A DNA stretch of 64,000 nucleotides from Synechococcus sp. A15-62 (GTDB lineage: Bacteria; Cyanobacteriota; Cyanobacteriia; PCC-6307; Cyanobiaceae). Each line of letters starts with the position of its first letter. The first letter of the stretch is position 1. A model generated the notes under the pieces. It was not told where the DNA came from and did no database searches. It worked only from the letters and a program-made list of their open reading frames with translations. The stretch lies in the NCBI RefSeq assembly GCF_014280075.1, contig NZ_CP047950.1:1550001-1614000 (forward strand), read 5' to 3'. This document shows positions 33,661 through 40,430 of the stretch, piece by piece. The position numbers and the translations under genes were made by a program.

Positions 33661-33762
33661 ATGATTCCAGAACCCCACGAGCCCTTCGATATCAACCGGA
33701 AGGACGACTCGATCTTCCTACTGGGTTCCATGTTCATTGTGATTTTCCTCTTCATTCTTTAA
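33661..33762 (+). CDS. 33-residue single-pass membrane microprotein
   Basis: ATG at 33661; a GTG-started frame from 33553 would add 36 residues that overlap the previous gene and look less coding-like. It has a polar, acidic N-terminal half (MIPEPHEPFD) and a hydrophobic C-terminal helix (about 17-33). The stop is 31 bases before a strong terminator. Function unknown. Confidence 0.4.
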   Translation: MIPEPHEPFDINRKDDSIFLLGSMFIVIFLFIL

Positions 33763-33792
33763 AGATAGAAGGATCATCCTTGGCATCAACCA

Positions 33793-33827
33793 AAAAGCAC
33801 CTGCACAAACCGAACAGGTGCTTTTTT
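33793..33827. terminator. bidirectional Rho-independent terminator
   Basis: AAAAGCACCTG (33793-33803) pairs with CAGGTGCTTTT (33815-33825) across an 11-base loop, with T runs on both strands (plus: six T at 33822-33827; minus: five T). It ends the plus-strand small genes and the minus-strand gene at 33868. Confidence 0.85.
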
Positions 33828-33867
33828 GCTTTTGGATTGATATCAACGAGTCGTTGACAGGAAAAAT

Positions 33868-34110
33868 TCAACGGCGCGGCAGGCTGACTTGATACATCGT
33901 GTCATCAACAGGTTTCCACTGCACAAGGTGAAGCCGGTCGATCTTGTTGTTGTCCAAACAATCCCAGATCGTGGCTCCAGACAGTGTTGCCATCGACCAC
34001 ACATCGCCCTGACTCTTCATCTGCTTGCGGTTGCGATCTTTCCATTCCGTCCAGTTGATTTTTGGGTAGGAGCCAACCTGCTCACTCAGAATCACCACCG
34101 TGAATTCCAC
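33868..34110 (-). CDS. hypothetical protein, about 80 residues
   Basis: The frame is open from 34272, but its upstream part is antisense-like and overlaps the next gene in another frame. A GTG at 34110 (MEFTVVILSEQVGSYPK) is the most reasonable start. It has Lys/Trp-rich central sequence (INWTEWKDRNRKQMKSQG) and a beta-rich end. The 3' end is 40 bases from the shared terminator. Function unknown. Confidence 0.4.
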   Translation of the reverse strand: MEFTVVILSEQVGSYPKINWTEWKDRNRKQMKSQGDVWSMATLSGATIWDCLDNNKIDRLHLVQWKPVDDTMYQVSLPRR

Positions 34111-34166
34111 CGAACACGAACCAAAACCGGCAGTAACTCTAAGTTGTTGAACTTCAATTCCCTGGT

Positions 34167-34364
34167 TCAGCCCAAGGGTTTGCGCCAGATCCGCCACACC
34201 AGCCAGCCCGTCACCCCGAGCCAGAGGAACGCCACAGCCGAAAGGATCGGCACGACGATCAGATAGCTCCACACCCCCAGGGCCACCCAGGCGAGCAGAG
34301 ACGTGACCAACGCCTTCTGAAAGTTGTTGGCTCCGGCGAGACGTTGCTGCAAAAGAGATCTCAC
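34167..34364 (-). CDS. small hypothetical membrane protein, 65 residues
   Basis: From a GTG at 34364 (MRSLLQQRLAGANNFQKALV). Two adjacent hydrophobic helices (about 20-38 and 39-57) and a basic, Trp-rich C-terminus (VWRIWRKPLG). Longer starts run into Arg/Ser-rich sequence that is antisense to the start of other genes and looks non-coding. Function unknown. Confidence 0.5.
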   Translation of the reverse strand: MRSLLQQRLAGANNFQKALVTSLLAWVALGVWSYLIVVPILSAVAFLWLGVTGWLVWRIWRKPLG

Positions 34365-34392
34365 GCTGTTGTTCGATGCTCCATTCCTTCCT

Positions 34393-34962
34393 CTAGCCAC
34401 GGATGCCCTCAGCGACCGCAACGCTGTACCCCTCCTGGGTCCAGAGGCTGAGGGAATAGCGCGAACCATGCAGCCATGCCGCGGCCCCGTCCGGCGCAAT
34501 GGCCACGTTGGCGAGTCCACCGCCCAGCCCCAGACCCGCTGCCTTCAACACGGCCTCCTTCGCCGTCCAGGCCTGAATCAACGTCCAGTGCTGCAGGCAG
34601 GCCGTCGCTTCAGCGCCGGAAGCGAACATGCGCCGCTTCAGCAGGTCAGACGCCACCCGCAACGGCCGGTCCAGCGCTTCTACATCAATGCCAATCGGAT
34701 CCGGCCCCACCACCCCGATGCTGAGGATTCCGGTGTTGGAAATGCTGTGGTGCAGAGGGGAGTCGCGCAGCTGCGGCTTGCCGTAGATCGTGCGGCCGAT
34801 GTCGTCCGCAGCAACCAGCTGGCCTGCATCAGCGAAAAGCCGGCAGGTGAGGCTGTCACTCAAGGCCCGCTGTTCAGCGCGCGTCGGGGGCTGAGCGAGA
34901 TGAGCCACCAACACCCGTCGTTGGGTGCTAGGGATCGACCACCAGGTCCAAACGGCGTCCAA
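34393..34962 (-). CDS. Sfp-type 4'-phosphopantetheinyl transferase
   Basis: 189 residues. The Mg-binding motif GIDVE is at 91-95 and the partner WTAKEAVLKAAG at 132-143, the two signatures of the Sfp/HetI/AcpT group; SISNTGILSIGVV supplies the CoA-binding Ser/His region. It loads the pantetheine arm onto acyl or peptidyl carrier proteins. It is the last gene downstream of pdeM and the proline-rich protein gene on this strand (4 bases). Confidence 0.88.
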   Translation of the reverse strand: MDAVWTWWSIPSTQRRVLVAHLAQPPTRAEQRALSDSLTCRLFADAGQLVAADDIGRTIYGKPQLRDSPLHHSISNTGILSIGVVGPDPIGIDVEALDRPLRVASDLLKRRMFASGAEATACLQHWTLIQAWTAKEAVLKAAGLGLGGGLANVAIAPDGAAAWLHGSRYSLSLWTQEGYSVAVAEGIRG

Positions 34963-34965
34963 AGC

Positions 34966-36420
34966 TCAATTCCGATCAGCCGGGAGGGGCACCGGCGACA
35001 GGGGCGGCAAATCAGGCGGCGACGTCACCGGTGGAGCCGGCTCATCCAGGAGAACCTCGGCGGGATTGAGCATCGGCTGATCGAGCACGATCGGCGGCGG
35101 CAGATCGGGGGGCAACGGCACAAACGGCTGCGGCTCTGTCCAGCTGGTGTCTGAGCTGTCATCTGAGCTGGCATCGGGATCGGGTTCAGACGGCTCCAGC
35201 TGCCGGATCACAGCCGGCTGCTCACGCAGCACCAAAGGATCCGCCGTGATCGGGGGTTCCCTCAGGGGAGCACGATCCAGATCAACGCCGGAGTCGTCGG
35301 CATCCGGAGGCGTGCCCGGCTTGGTGAGGTTGGAGGGCCCCCAGATCATCCGGGCCAGGGGTTCAACGCCCTGTTCCATCACCCGGTTCAAGCCAGCCAG
35401 GGCGCGATCGGCGAGGTGATTACCAAAGGACGACACACAGTCGATGGGGCCATCGCAGCCCTCATCCATCACCAGCCTGGGCGTCAGACCCGCGATCAAA
35501 TTGCCCTGCAGCGGAATCTGGCGTGGGCTCAACCGCAGCAGATAAGGCACATGCACAAAGCTGGTGGCACCACCGCTGATCCAGTTGGCATCTTCTTCGG
35601 TGAAGCCCTTCACCCCAGGGATGATCAAACGACTCTTCGAGGCATGGTCGGGCATATAGGCCGCCAGATAGCCCCGGCGACGGGCGAGGTCTTTGCTCTG
35701 CTCCAGGGTCAGGCCATCACGGCTCATCAGCACTTCCATGTAACCGTCCTGACGCAGGCCCATCACCATGCGGATCCGCGGCAGGTAATAGCGGATCCGC
35801 TGGCCCATGCTGATGCTGTAGGCCCCCTTGTAGCTCTCCGGCGGAGCCTCGATGTCGTTGTAAAGGCTGTGCAAGCCGCCGATGAAGGTGTCGTAGATGC
35901 GGCTGCGCTCATCGGTCAGCTCCCCGTAGCCGAAATCAATGCTGCCGTTGTGGCGGATTCCGACGAAGGCCCGTTGGCGTGAGGCCGAGCGGTTCCGCCC
36001 GCGCCAGACCTGATTGCCGAATTTCAGATCCCCCAGGGGGACTGTGATCTCACGGCCGTCGTCGTCCACATGCCGCTCGTACATCGGGCCCGACACGTAG
36101 GCCAGGGCAGCACTGTCCTGGTAGGCGTCCTGTTCGCGATCCCAACCCTCCAGCAGCCCGAAGCGCACCCGCCGTGGATCGAGATCCAACGCGTACACCT
36201 CATCGTCGGGGATGTAACGAAAAGGCTTGGCATCCCGACCACGCTGCTGGGCCGAACGAACCGCTTGATCCTCAAGATCGGAGCGCTCGGGAGCCACAGG
36301 CGCCAAAGCGATCAAGCCGCCGCACACCACAAACGGCATGGCCAGCAGCAGCCAACGGATGCGCAGACGGATCCTGCGCTTGAGGCGGGGTCTGGGTCGC
36401 GGCGCAGCAGGCTGAATCAC
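34966..36420 (-). CDS. unrecognised membrane-anchored protein with proline-rich tail
   Basis: 484 residues from a GTG at 36420 that overlaps the pdeM stop (GTGA). A very basic N-terminus (about 8-22, many Arg) precedes one TM helix (about 23-42). A large exported domain follows (about 60-380, with FVGIRHNGSIDFGYGELTD and a repeated GLxxDGYMEVLMSRDG stretch). The last 100 residues are Pro- and Asp-rich, ending in PPLSPVPLPADRN. It is conserved-looking but I cannot assign a family. Its export with a Pro-rich tail suggests a cell-envelope role. Confidence 0.6.
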   Translation of the reverse strand: MIQPAAPRPRPRLKRRIRLRIRWLLLAMPFVVCGGLIALAPVAPERSDLEDQAVRSAQQRGRDAKPFRYIPDDEVYALDLDPRRVRFGLLEGWDREQDAYQDSAALAYVSGPMYERHVDDDGREITVPLGDLKFGNQVWRGRNRSASRQRAFVGIRHNGSIDFGYGELTDERSRIYDTFIGGLHSLYNDIEAPPESYKGAYSISMGQRIRYYLPRIRMVMGLRQDGYMEVLMSRDGLTLEQSKDLARRRGYLAAYMPDHASKSRLIIPGVKGFTEEDANWISGGATSFVHVPYLLRLSPRQIPLQGNLIAGLTPRLVMDEGCDGPIDCVSSFGNHLADRALAGLNRVMEQGVEPLARMIWGPSNLTKPGTPPDADDSGVDLDRAPLREPPITADPLVLREQPAVIRQLEPSEPDPDASSDDSSDTSWTEPQPFVPLPPDLPPPIVLDQPMLNPAEVLLDEPAPPVTSPPDLPPLSPVPLPADRN

Positions 36421-37091
36421 GCGATCCTTCGCTCTCGGTTGTTGGGGGTTGGATCGAACCAAGGAACGATGGAGCCTTCGGCCACCAGCCATTGCTGGTA
36501 ACGCTCGCCGCAGTCATGGCCTCCCGTCAACTGCCCGAAGGAAGGAATCACCAAACGCGGCCCATTCGGATCAAAGGCGAAGCAGGGCAAACGCAACTGA
36601 TCGGAACGGCTGCGAATCCGGGTGGTGGGATGCAGGTGACCGCACACGTTCAACAACCCCGGCTCCGGCACCCGTTCGGGCATGTGGCTCAACCAGAGAT
36701 GGCCCAACCGCTGAGAAGGCTGCTGGGGCAAGCCTTCAATCCAGCTGTCCTGGTCGTGGTTGCCACCGATCAGCACCACCGGGCAACCACAGAGATCGGG
36801 CAGGGCCAGCAGGGTCTCGCGCAGGGGAGCGGTGATGCCGATGCGGGCATGCACGAGATCACCCAGCACAAACAAGCGCTGAGGAGACCAGTCATGGCAG
36901 AGCTCCAGCAGCGGATTCAGGGTTCCTTGATCCCCATCACTGGGCATGGGGATGCCATGGGCCTGGAACGCCTCGGCCTTGCCGAGATGCAGATCGGCAA
37001 CAAACAGTTCGCGCCCCTCAGCCCGCCACAGGGCCCGCTGGGGGAGGAACCTGAGTGGGCTGTCGCCCCAGGACCACTCCAATGCGGTCAT
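36417..37091 (-). CDS. pdeM: PdeM-type metallophosphoesterase
   Basis: 224 residues of the calcineurin-like type: VADLHLGKAEAFQAHGIPMP near 31-50, VLGDLVHAR near 74-82, GGNHDQDSW near 108-116 and a terminal GHLHP near 150. The AxxxHGIPMP stretch is typical of PdeM (ligase-associated DNA damage response endonuclease). In many bacteria it neighbours a LigD-like ligase and helicase, which are absent here. Confidence 0.85.
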   Translation of the reverse strand: MTALEWSWGDSPLRFLPQRALWRAEGRELFVADLHLGKAEAFQAHGIPMPSDGDQGTLNPLLELCHDWSPQRLFVLGDLVHARIGITAPLRETLLALPDLCGCPVVLIGGNHDQDSWIEGLPQQPSQRLGHLWLSHMPERVPEPGLLNVCGHLHPTTRIRSRSDQLRLPCFAFDPNGPRLVIPSFGQLTGGHDCGERYQQWLVAEGSIVPWFDPTPNNRERRIA

Positions 37092-37132
37092 GAACGGTGC
37101 AGATCGCAGATCTGTAGCGCTGGCTGCATTGG

Positions 37133-37360
37133 ATGGCTGACGTCGTGCCGCAAGCTTTGTGGGCCTCCAGAAGACTCATTGTGGCGCGGAGCAAGGGTCA
37201 ACACCAGCTCGCGAGTTCAACCCTGCGCACCCTCGAACAACGGTTGAGCCTGCTGGAAGAGGAAGGCCGTTTCGAATGTGCCTACGCCCTGAGGATGGAA
37301 GTGGCTGACTGGCTGCTCGGAGCCAGGGATGCCAACCTGAGCGCACCATCGTTGAGCTGA
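37133..37360 (+). CDS. hypothetical helical protein, 75 residues
   Basis: A soluble two-helix protein (about 17-45 LASSTLRTLEQRLSLLEEEG and 48-62 YALRMEVADWLLG). It lies seven bases before the 26-residue microprotein gene and is probably part of one plus-strand unit with the ion channel. The overall helical form would suit a UvrB/UvrC-like or coiled pairing motif, but no family can be given. Confidence 0.5.
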   Translation: MADVVPQALWASRRLIVARSKGQHQLASSTLRTLEQRLSLLEEEGRFECAYALRMEVADWLLGARDANLSAPSLS

Positions 37361-37367
37361 GCCTTCC

Positions 37368-37448
37368 ATGACCATTGCCCTGCTGATCGCGCTGGCGGGT
37401 TCCCTGGCGGCGATGGCCGTGATCGTGCGTCGTCTGGAACAGCGCTGA
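37368..37448 (+). CDS. 26-residue membrane microprotein coupled to the GluR0-like channel
   Basis: ATG at 37368 to TGA at 37446-37448, 26 codons: one hydrophobic helix (about 2-19, Ala/Leu/Ile-rich) and a basic end (VRRLEQR). The stop overlaps the channel ATG in TGATG, so its translation should feed the channel gene. The helix plus basic tail suggests an inner-membrane subunit, inferred only from position. Confidence 0.5.
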   Translation: MTIALLIALAGSLAAMAVIVRRLEQR

Positions 37449-38521
37449 TGCGAAGGGTCCGGCGCTGGTCCGTGGTGCTGGCGCTTGCCTGCTTCGGCAG
37501 CGCACTGCCCCTGCAGGCCAATGAGCTCAAGGTGGGCATCAGCGGCTCCGCCCCGTTCGTGATGCAGGACGGCGACTCCACCAGCGGCATCAGCCTCGAC
37601 ATCTGGCGGCGCGTCGCCGAAGACAACAACTACAGCTACGAACTGATTCCGCAGCCATCCTCCAAAGCCGGGATTGAAGCGGTTGATGAGGGTGAGATCG
37701 ACGTACTGGTGGGCCCGATCAGCATCACCTCAGGCCGATTGGCCATACCGGGCGTTGATTTCACCCAGCCCTACTACCTGGGCAAGTCGGGGGTGTTGCT
37801 GCCGATGCGCCCGCCGTCGATCCTGAGCCGCGTCCAGGTGTTCTTCGGCTGGGCGGTGATCTCCTCGGTGCTGGTGCTGATCAGCGTTCTGCTGCTGGTG
37901 GGCAGCCTGATCTGGCTGGCAGAACGGAACCGCAACAGTGAGCAGTTTCCACAGGAGTGGCTACCGGGCATCAGCAGCGGCATGTGGTTTGCCCTGGTGA
38001 CCTTGACCACGGTGGGCTACGGCGACAAGGCCCCGATCACACGAACCGGCCGAAGCATCACCGGCGCCTGGATGGTGATCTCCCTGATCGCGGTGTCGTC
38101 CCTCACCGCCAGCCTCGCCTCGGCGTTCACCCTGTTCCTCTCCGGTGCCACCGAATCGGCCATCAGCGCTCCTGAACAACTCAACGGCCGTCGGGTTGCT
38201 GTGGTGAAGGGCACCAGTGGCATGGAGCTGGCCCAACGCGGTGACATGCGGATCGTCAGCGCCACCAGCCTCAGGAGTGCCGTTCAACTACTGGTGGAGC
38301 AGCAGGCCGATGCGTTGATCTTTGATCGACCCGCCATTCGCTACCACCTCAAAAACAATCCCGACCTCGCCCTGCGCCTCGCCCCCTTCACCCTGTCGGA
38401 GGAGACGTACGGCTTCGTGATCAAACCGGAGAGCCCCCTGCGCACGCCCATGGACGTCTCCATTCTTAAATTGCAACGGCAGGGGAGGGTTGCAGCCATT
38501 GCCAACCGGCTGCTGGATTGA
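37448..38521 (+). CDS. GluR0-type ligand-gated potassium channel
   Basis: 357 residues. Signal peptide to about 24; the first half of a periplasmic amino-acid-binding domain (about 25-120, VGISGSAPFVMQDGDS); a TM helix (about 131-158); a P-loop with the K+ selectivity filter TTVGYGD at 177-183; a second TM helix (about 187-212); the second half of the binding domain (about 224-345, with GTSGMELAQRG). This S1-TM-P-TM-S2 order is that of prokaryotic ionotropic glutamate receptors such as Synechocystis GluR0. The natural ligand is unknown. It is coupled to the upstream microprotein. Confidence 0.9.
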   Translation: MRRVRRWSVVLALACFGSALPLQANELKVGISGSAPFVMQDGDSTSGISLDIWRRVAEDNNYSYELIPQPSSKAGIEAVDEGEIDVLVGPISITSGRLAIPGVDFTQPYYLGKSGVLLPMRPPSILSRVQVFFGWAVISSVLVLISVLLLVGSLIWLAERNRNSEQFPQEWLPGISSGMWFALVTLTTVGYGDKAPITRTGRSITGAWMVISLIAVSSLTASLASAFTLFLSGATESAISAPEQLNGRRVAVVKGTSGMELAQRGDMRIVSATSLRSAVQLLVEQQADALIFDRPAIRYHLKNNPDLALRLAPFTLSEETYGFVIKPESPLRTPMDVSILKLQRQGRVAAIANRLLD

Positions 38522-38539
38522 GGCCAAGCGGCAGCCGAA

Positions 38540-38776
38540 TCAGCCCAGAGGGCGATGGCGACGCAGGGCCTCTTCCAACAAATAGGCGGCCAGATTGCCG
38601 CAACTGCGCCCTTCAGCGAGGGCATGACGCTTGAGGTCATCCATCACCCCACGGGGCAGGGTGACGTTGATGCGCTCGGAGCCGGCGGCGTCCGCCACCG
38701 CAGCCGTGCTGGGAGCCGCGGCCTGGCCCTCGATCCGCTGCTGCAACTCCTGAACCAGATCCTGAAGGAGAGACAC
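38540..38776 (-). CDS. ribbon-helix-helix protein
   Basis: 78 residues. The C-terminal half (about 36-76) has the RHH pattern: strand INVTLPRGV, helix MDDLKRHALAEGRSCGNLAAYLLEEALRR. The N-terminal half is a Gln-rich helix. Such proteins dimerise through the strand and bind DNA as repressors or antitoxins. No toxin gene is adjacent; the neighbour is the convergent channel gene. Confidence 0.7.
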   Translation of the reverse strand: MSLLQDLVQELQQRIEGQAAAPSTAAVADAAGSERINVTLPRGVMDDLKRHALAEGRSCGNLAAYLLEEALRRHRPLG

Positions 38777-38861
38777 GATTTAGTGAAAATATGCTCACAA
38801 CCCATAAACGATATCGTGCTAGACGAGATTGCGTAATCTTGGACACACTTTTTGAGGCGCC

Positions 38862-39470
38862 ATGCAACCCCTGCCGCTGAAGCTTGCTCCCGGCAGTGAT
38901 CTGCGCCTCAGCCTCGAAGAACTGGCCCAGCGGGATGGCATCAGCGGCTTTGTTCTCGGCGTGGTCGGCAACCTGACCAAGGCGTCCTTTCAATGCCCCG
39001 GCCAGGCGGAACCCACCGTGCTGGAGGGCGACCTTGAGGTGATCACCCTCAATGGAACCTTTTCCCCCGAGGGCGTTCACCTGCACCTGAGCCTCTCGGA
39101 TGGGGCCTGTCAGGTGTGGGGAGGCCATCTGGAGCCCGGCACGATCGTGCAGAAGGGCGTCGACCTCCTGATAGGCGTGCTGGAGCAACGCGAAGGCCGC
39201 CCCGCGCGTCAGACCGCAGCAGCAGCACCAAAGATCGAGATCGCCGTGCTGCCCGGATGCCCCTGGTGCAGCCGAGCCCTGCGCATCCTGAGAACCCTGG
39301 ATCTGCCCCACACCGTCACCACCGTCAATGACGACGCAGCCTTCCAGGCCGTGCAGCAGCGCAGTGGAATGACCACCTTCCCCCAGGTGTTCATCGACGG
39401 ATCGGTGATTGGTGGCTACGACGATCTCGCCGCCATGCAAGCCGCCGGTGAACTCGACGCCCTCCGCTGA
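38862..39470 (+). CDS. PPC (DUF296) domain fused to glutaredoxin
   Basis: 202 residues. Residues 1-112 form a PPC/DUF296 domain (SGFVLGVVGNLTKASFQCPG, EVITLNGTF, HLHLSLSDGACQVWGGHL). After a short Ala linker (117-122), residues about 124-202 are a glutaredoxin with active site C133-P-W-C136, the TTFPQVFIDG cis-Pro segment and the terminal GG motif (IGGYDDL). It is probably a cytosolic thiol-redox protein with a sensing or metal-binding head. The gene overlaps the next by 23 bases. Confidence 0.85.
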   Translation: MQPLPLKLAPGSDLRLSLEELAQRDGISGFVLGVVGNLTKASFQCPGQAEPTVLEGDLEVITLNGTFSPEGVHLHLSLSDGACQVWGGHLEPGTIVQKGVDLLIGVLEQREGRPARQTAAAAPKIEIAVLPGCPWCSRALRILRTLDLPHTVTTVNDDAAFQAVQQRSGMTTFPQVFIDGSVIGGYDDLAAMQAAGELDALR

Positions 39471-39702
39471 TCAGCCGGAGCTGAAGCCTCAGGAACAGCC
39501 AAAGTTCTGGTCGCTGAAACCCTGGTGGTGCCAGCCCTGGTCGATCGTCTCCACGGGAGTGCTGTTGGTCGGCGGGTCCTGGGCAGTGCTGCATCGCCTC
39601 TGGATCAGCCTTCCGCTGGCACTGGGTGTGCTGGCGTGGTGGCTGCTGTTTCTGGTGCTCGTCCCCGCCGCCTACCGGTCGGCAGCGGAGGCGAACCAAT
39701 GA
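39448..39702 (+). CDS. small conserved membrane protein (DUF6737-like)
   Basis: 84 residues from a GTG at 39448. A polar Gln/Pro-rich start is followed by the conserved-looking WSLKPWWCQPWSI segment and two TM helices (about 33-50 and 54-75). The stop overlaps the next ATG (ATGA). Family assigned from memory of similar cyanobacterial proteins, not proven. Confidence 0.6.
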   Translation: MNSTPSADQPELKPQEQPKFWSLKPWWCQPWSIVSTGVLLVGGSWAVLHRLWISLPLALGVLAWWLLFLVLVPAAYRSAAEANQ

Positions 39703-40201
39703 CGTCCTCACCCTTTCGCCGCATCGACCAGCAGCTGTTCGCCCAGGTTGCCGCCGAGGCCCGGCAGCATCCCCGCCTCCGCCTGAACCACAATTTCCAC
39801 CGGAAACAGGATGCGGTTCAACGCTTCCTCAACGTGCTGCAGCCCGGCACCTATGTGCGGCCCCACCGCCACCGGCGCAACGGTTCCGGCACAGGCTTCG
39901 AATGTTTCCTGGTGCTGCAAGGCGCCATCGGACTGCTGCTGTTCAACAGCGAGGGCGAGATCCAGCAGCAGCTCCATCTCAGCGCCACGGGCCCACCCAC
40001 GGCATCGAGATTGCAGAAGATCAGTTCCACACCCTGGTGGCCCTGGAGGCCAACAGCGTGATTTTCGAGCTGAAACAGGGGCCCTACCAGCCCGCTCAAG
40101 ACAAGGACTTCCTCAACGGCTTCCCTCAGGAGGGAAAACCAGAAGCCACCGTGCAGGAAGCGCAGTGGCGCGACCTTCTTTCAGGATCAGGTCTGACGTG
40201 A
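39699..40201 (+). pseudogene. WbuC-family cupin metalloprotein, frameshifted
   Basis: From the ATG at 39699 the frame reads a cupin of the WbuC type: NHNFHRKQDAVQRFL, the metal-site HRHRRNGSGTGFECFLVLQG, through LHLSATGP at about 39993. It then goes out of frame and stops at 40061. The rest of the domain is in the -1 frame: THGIEIAEDQFHTLVALEAN to the TGA at 40201. One missing base, most simply a C in the GGGCCC run near 39989-39994, joins the two. The fragments have the normal WbuC order. The product as written would be truncated and altered. Confidence 0.85.
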
Positions 40202-40387
40202 GGCTTCACGGGAGCGCTGCTTCTCGTCCAGCAGTTCCCCTTCCAGTTGCTCGATCAAACGACTCACCAAGGCCTGAAATTCCGGCTGGCAGCCACGAAA
40301 CGCCGCTTTGTGACGGATCGGCTCGTTGCGCATGCGCAGATCCGTGAGCATCAGCTGCAGCGAATCGATCCGGGCGTTGGAAGACAT
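40187..40387 (-). CDS. hypothetical protein, 66 residues
   Basis: From an ATG at 40387. An all-helical, charged protein (LMLTDLRMRNEPIR and FQALVSRLIEQLEGELLDEKQR) that could be a coiled coil. It overlaps the end of the frameshifted cupin gene by 15 bases. Function unknown. Confidence 0.5.
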   Translation of the reverse strand: MSSNARIDSLQLMLTDLRMRNEPIRHKAAFRGCQPEFQALVSRLIEQLEGELLDEKQRSREASRQT

Positions 40388-40430
40388 GGACTGCGTCGGT
40401 GTTCCAAAACGAGGTTATGACGCAGCTGCT

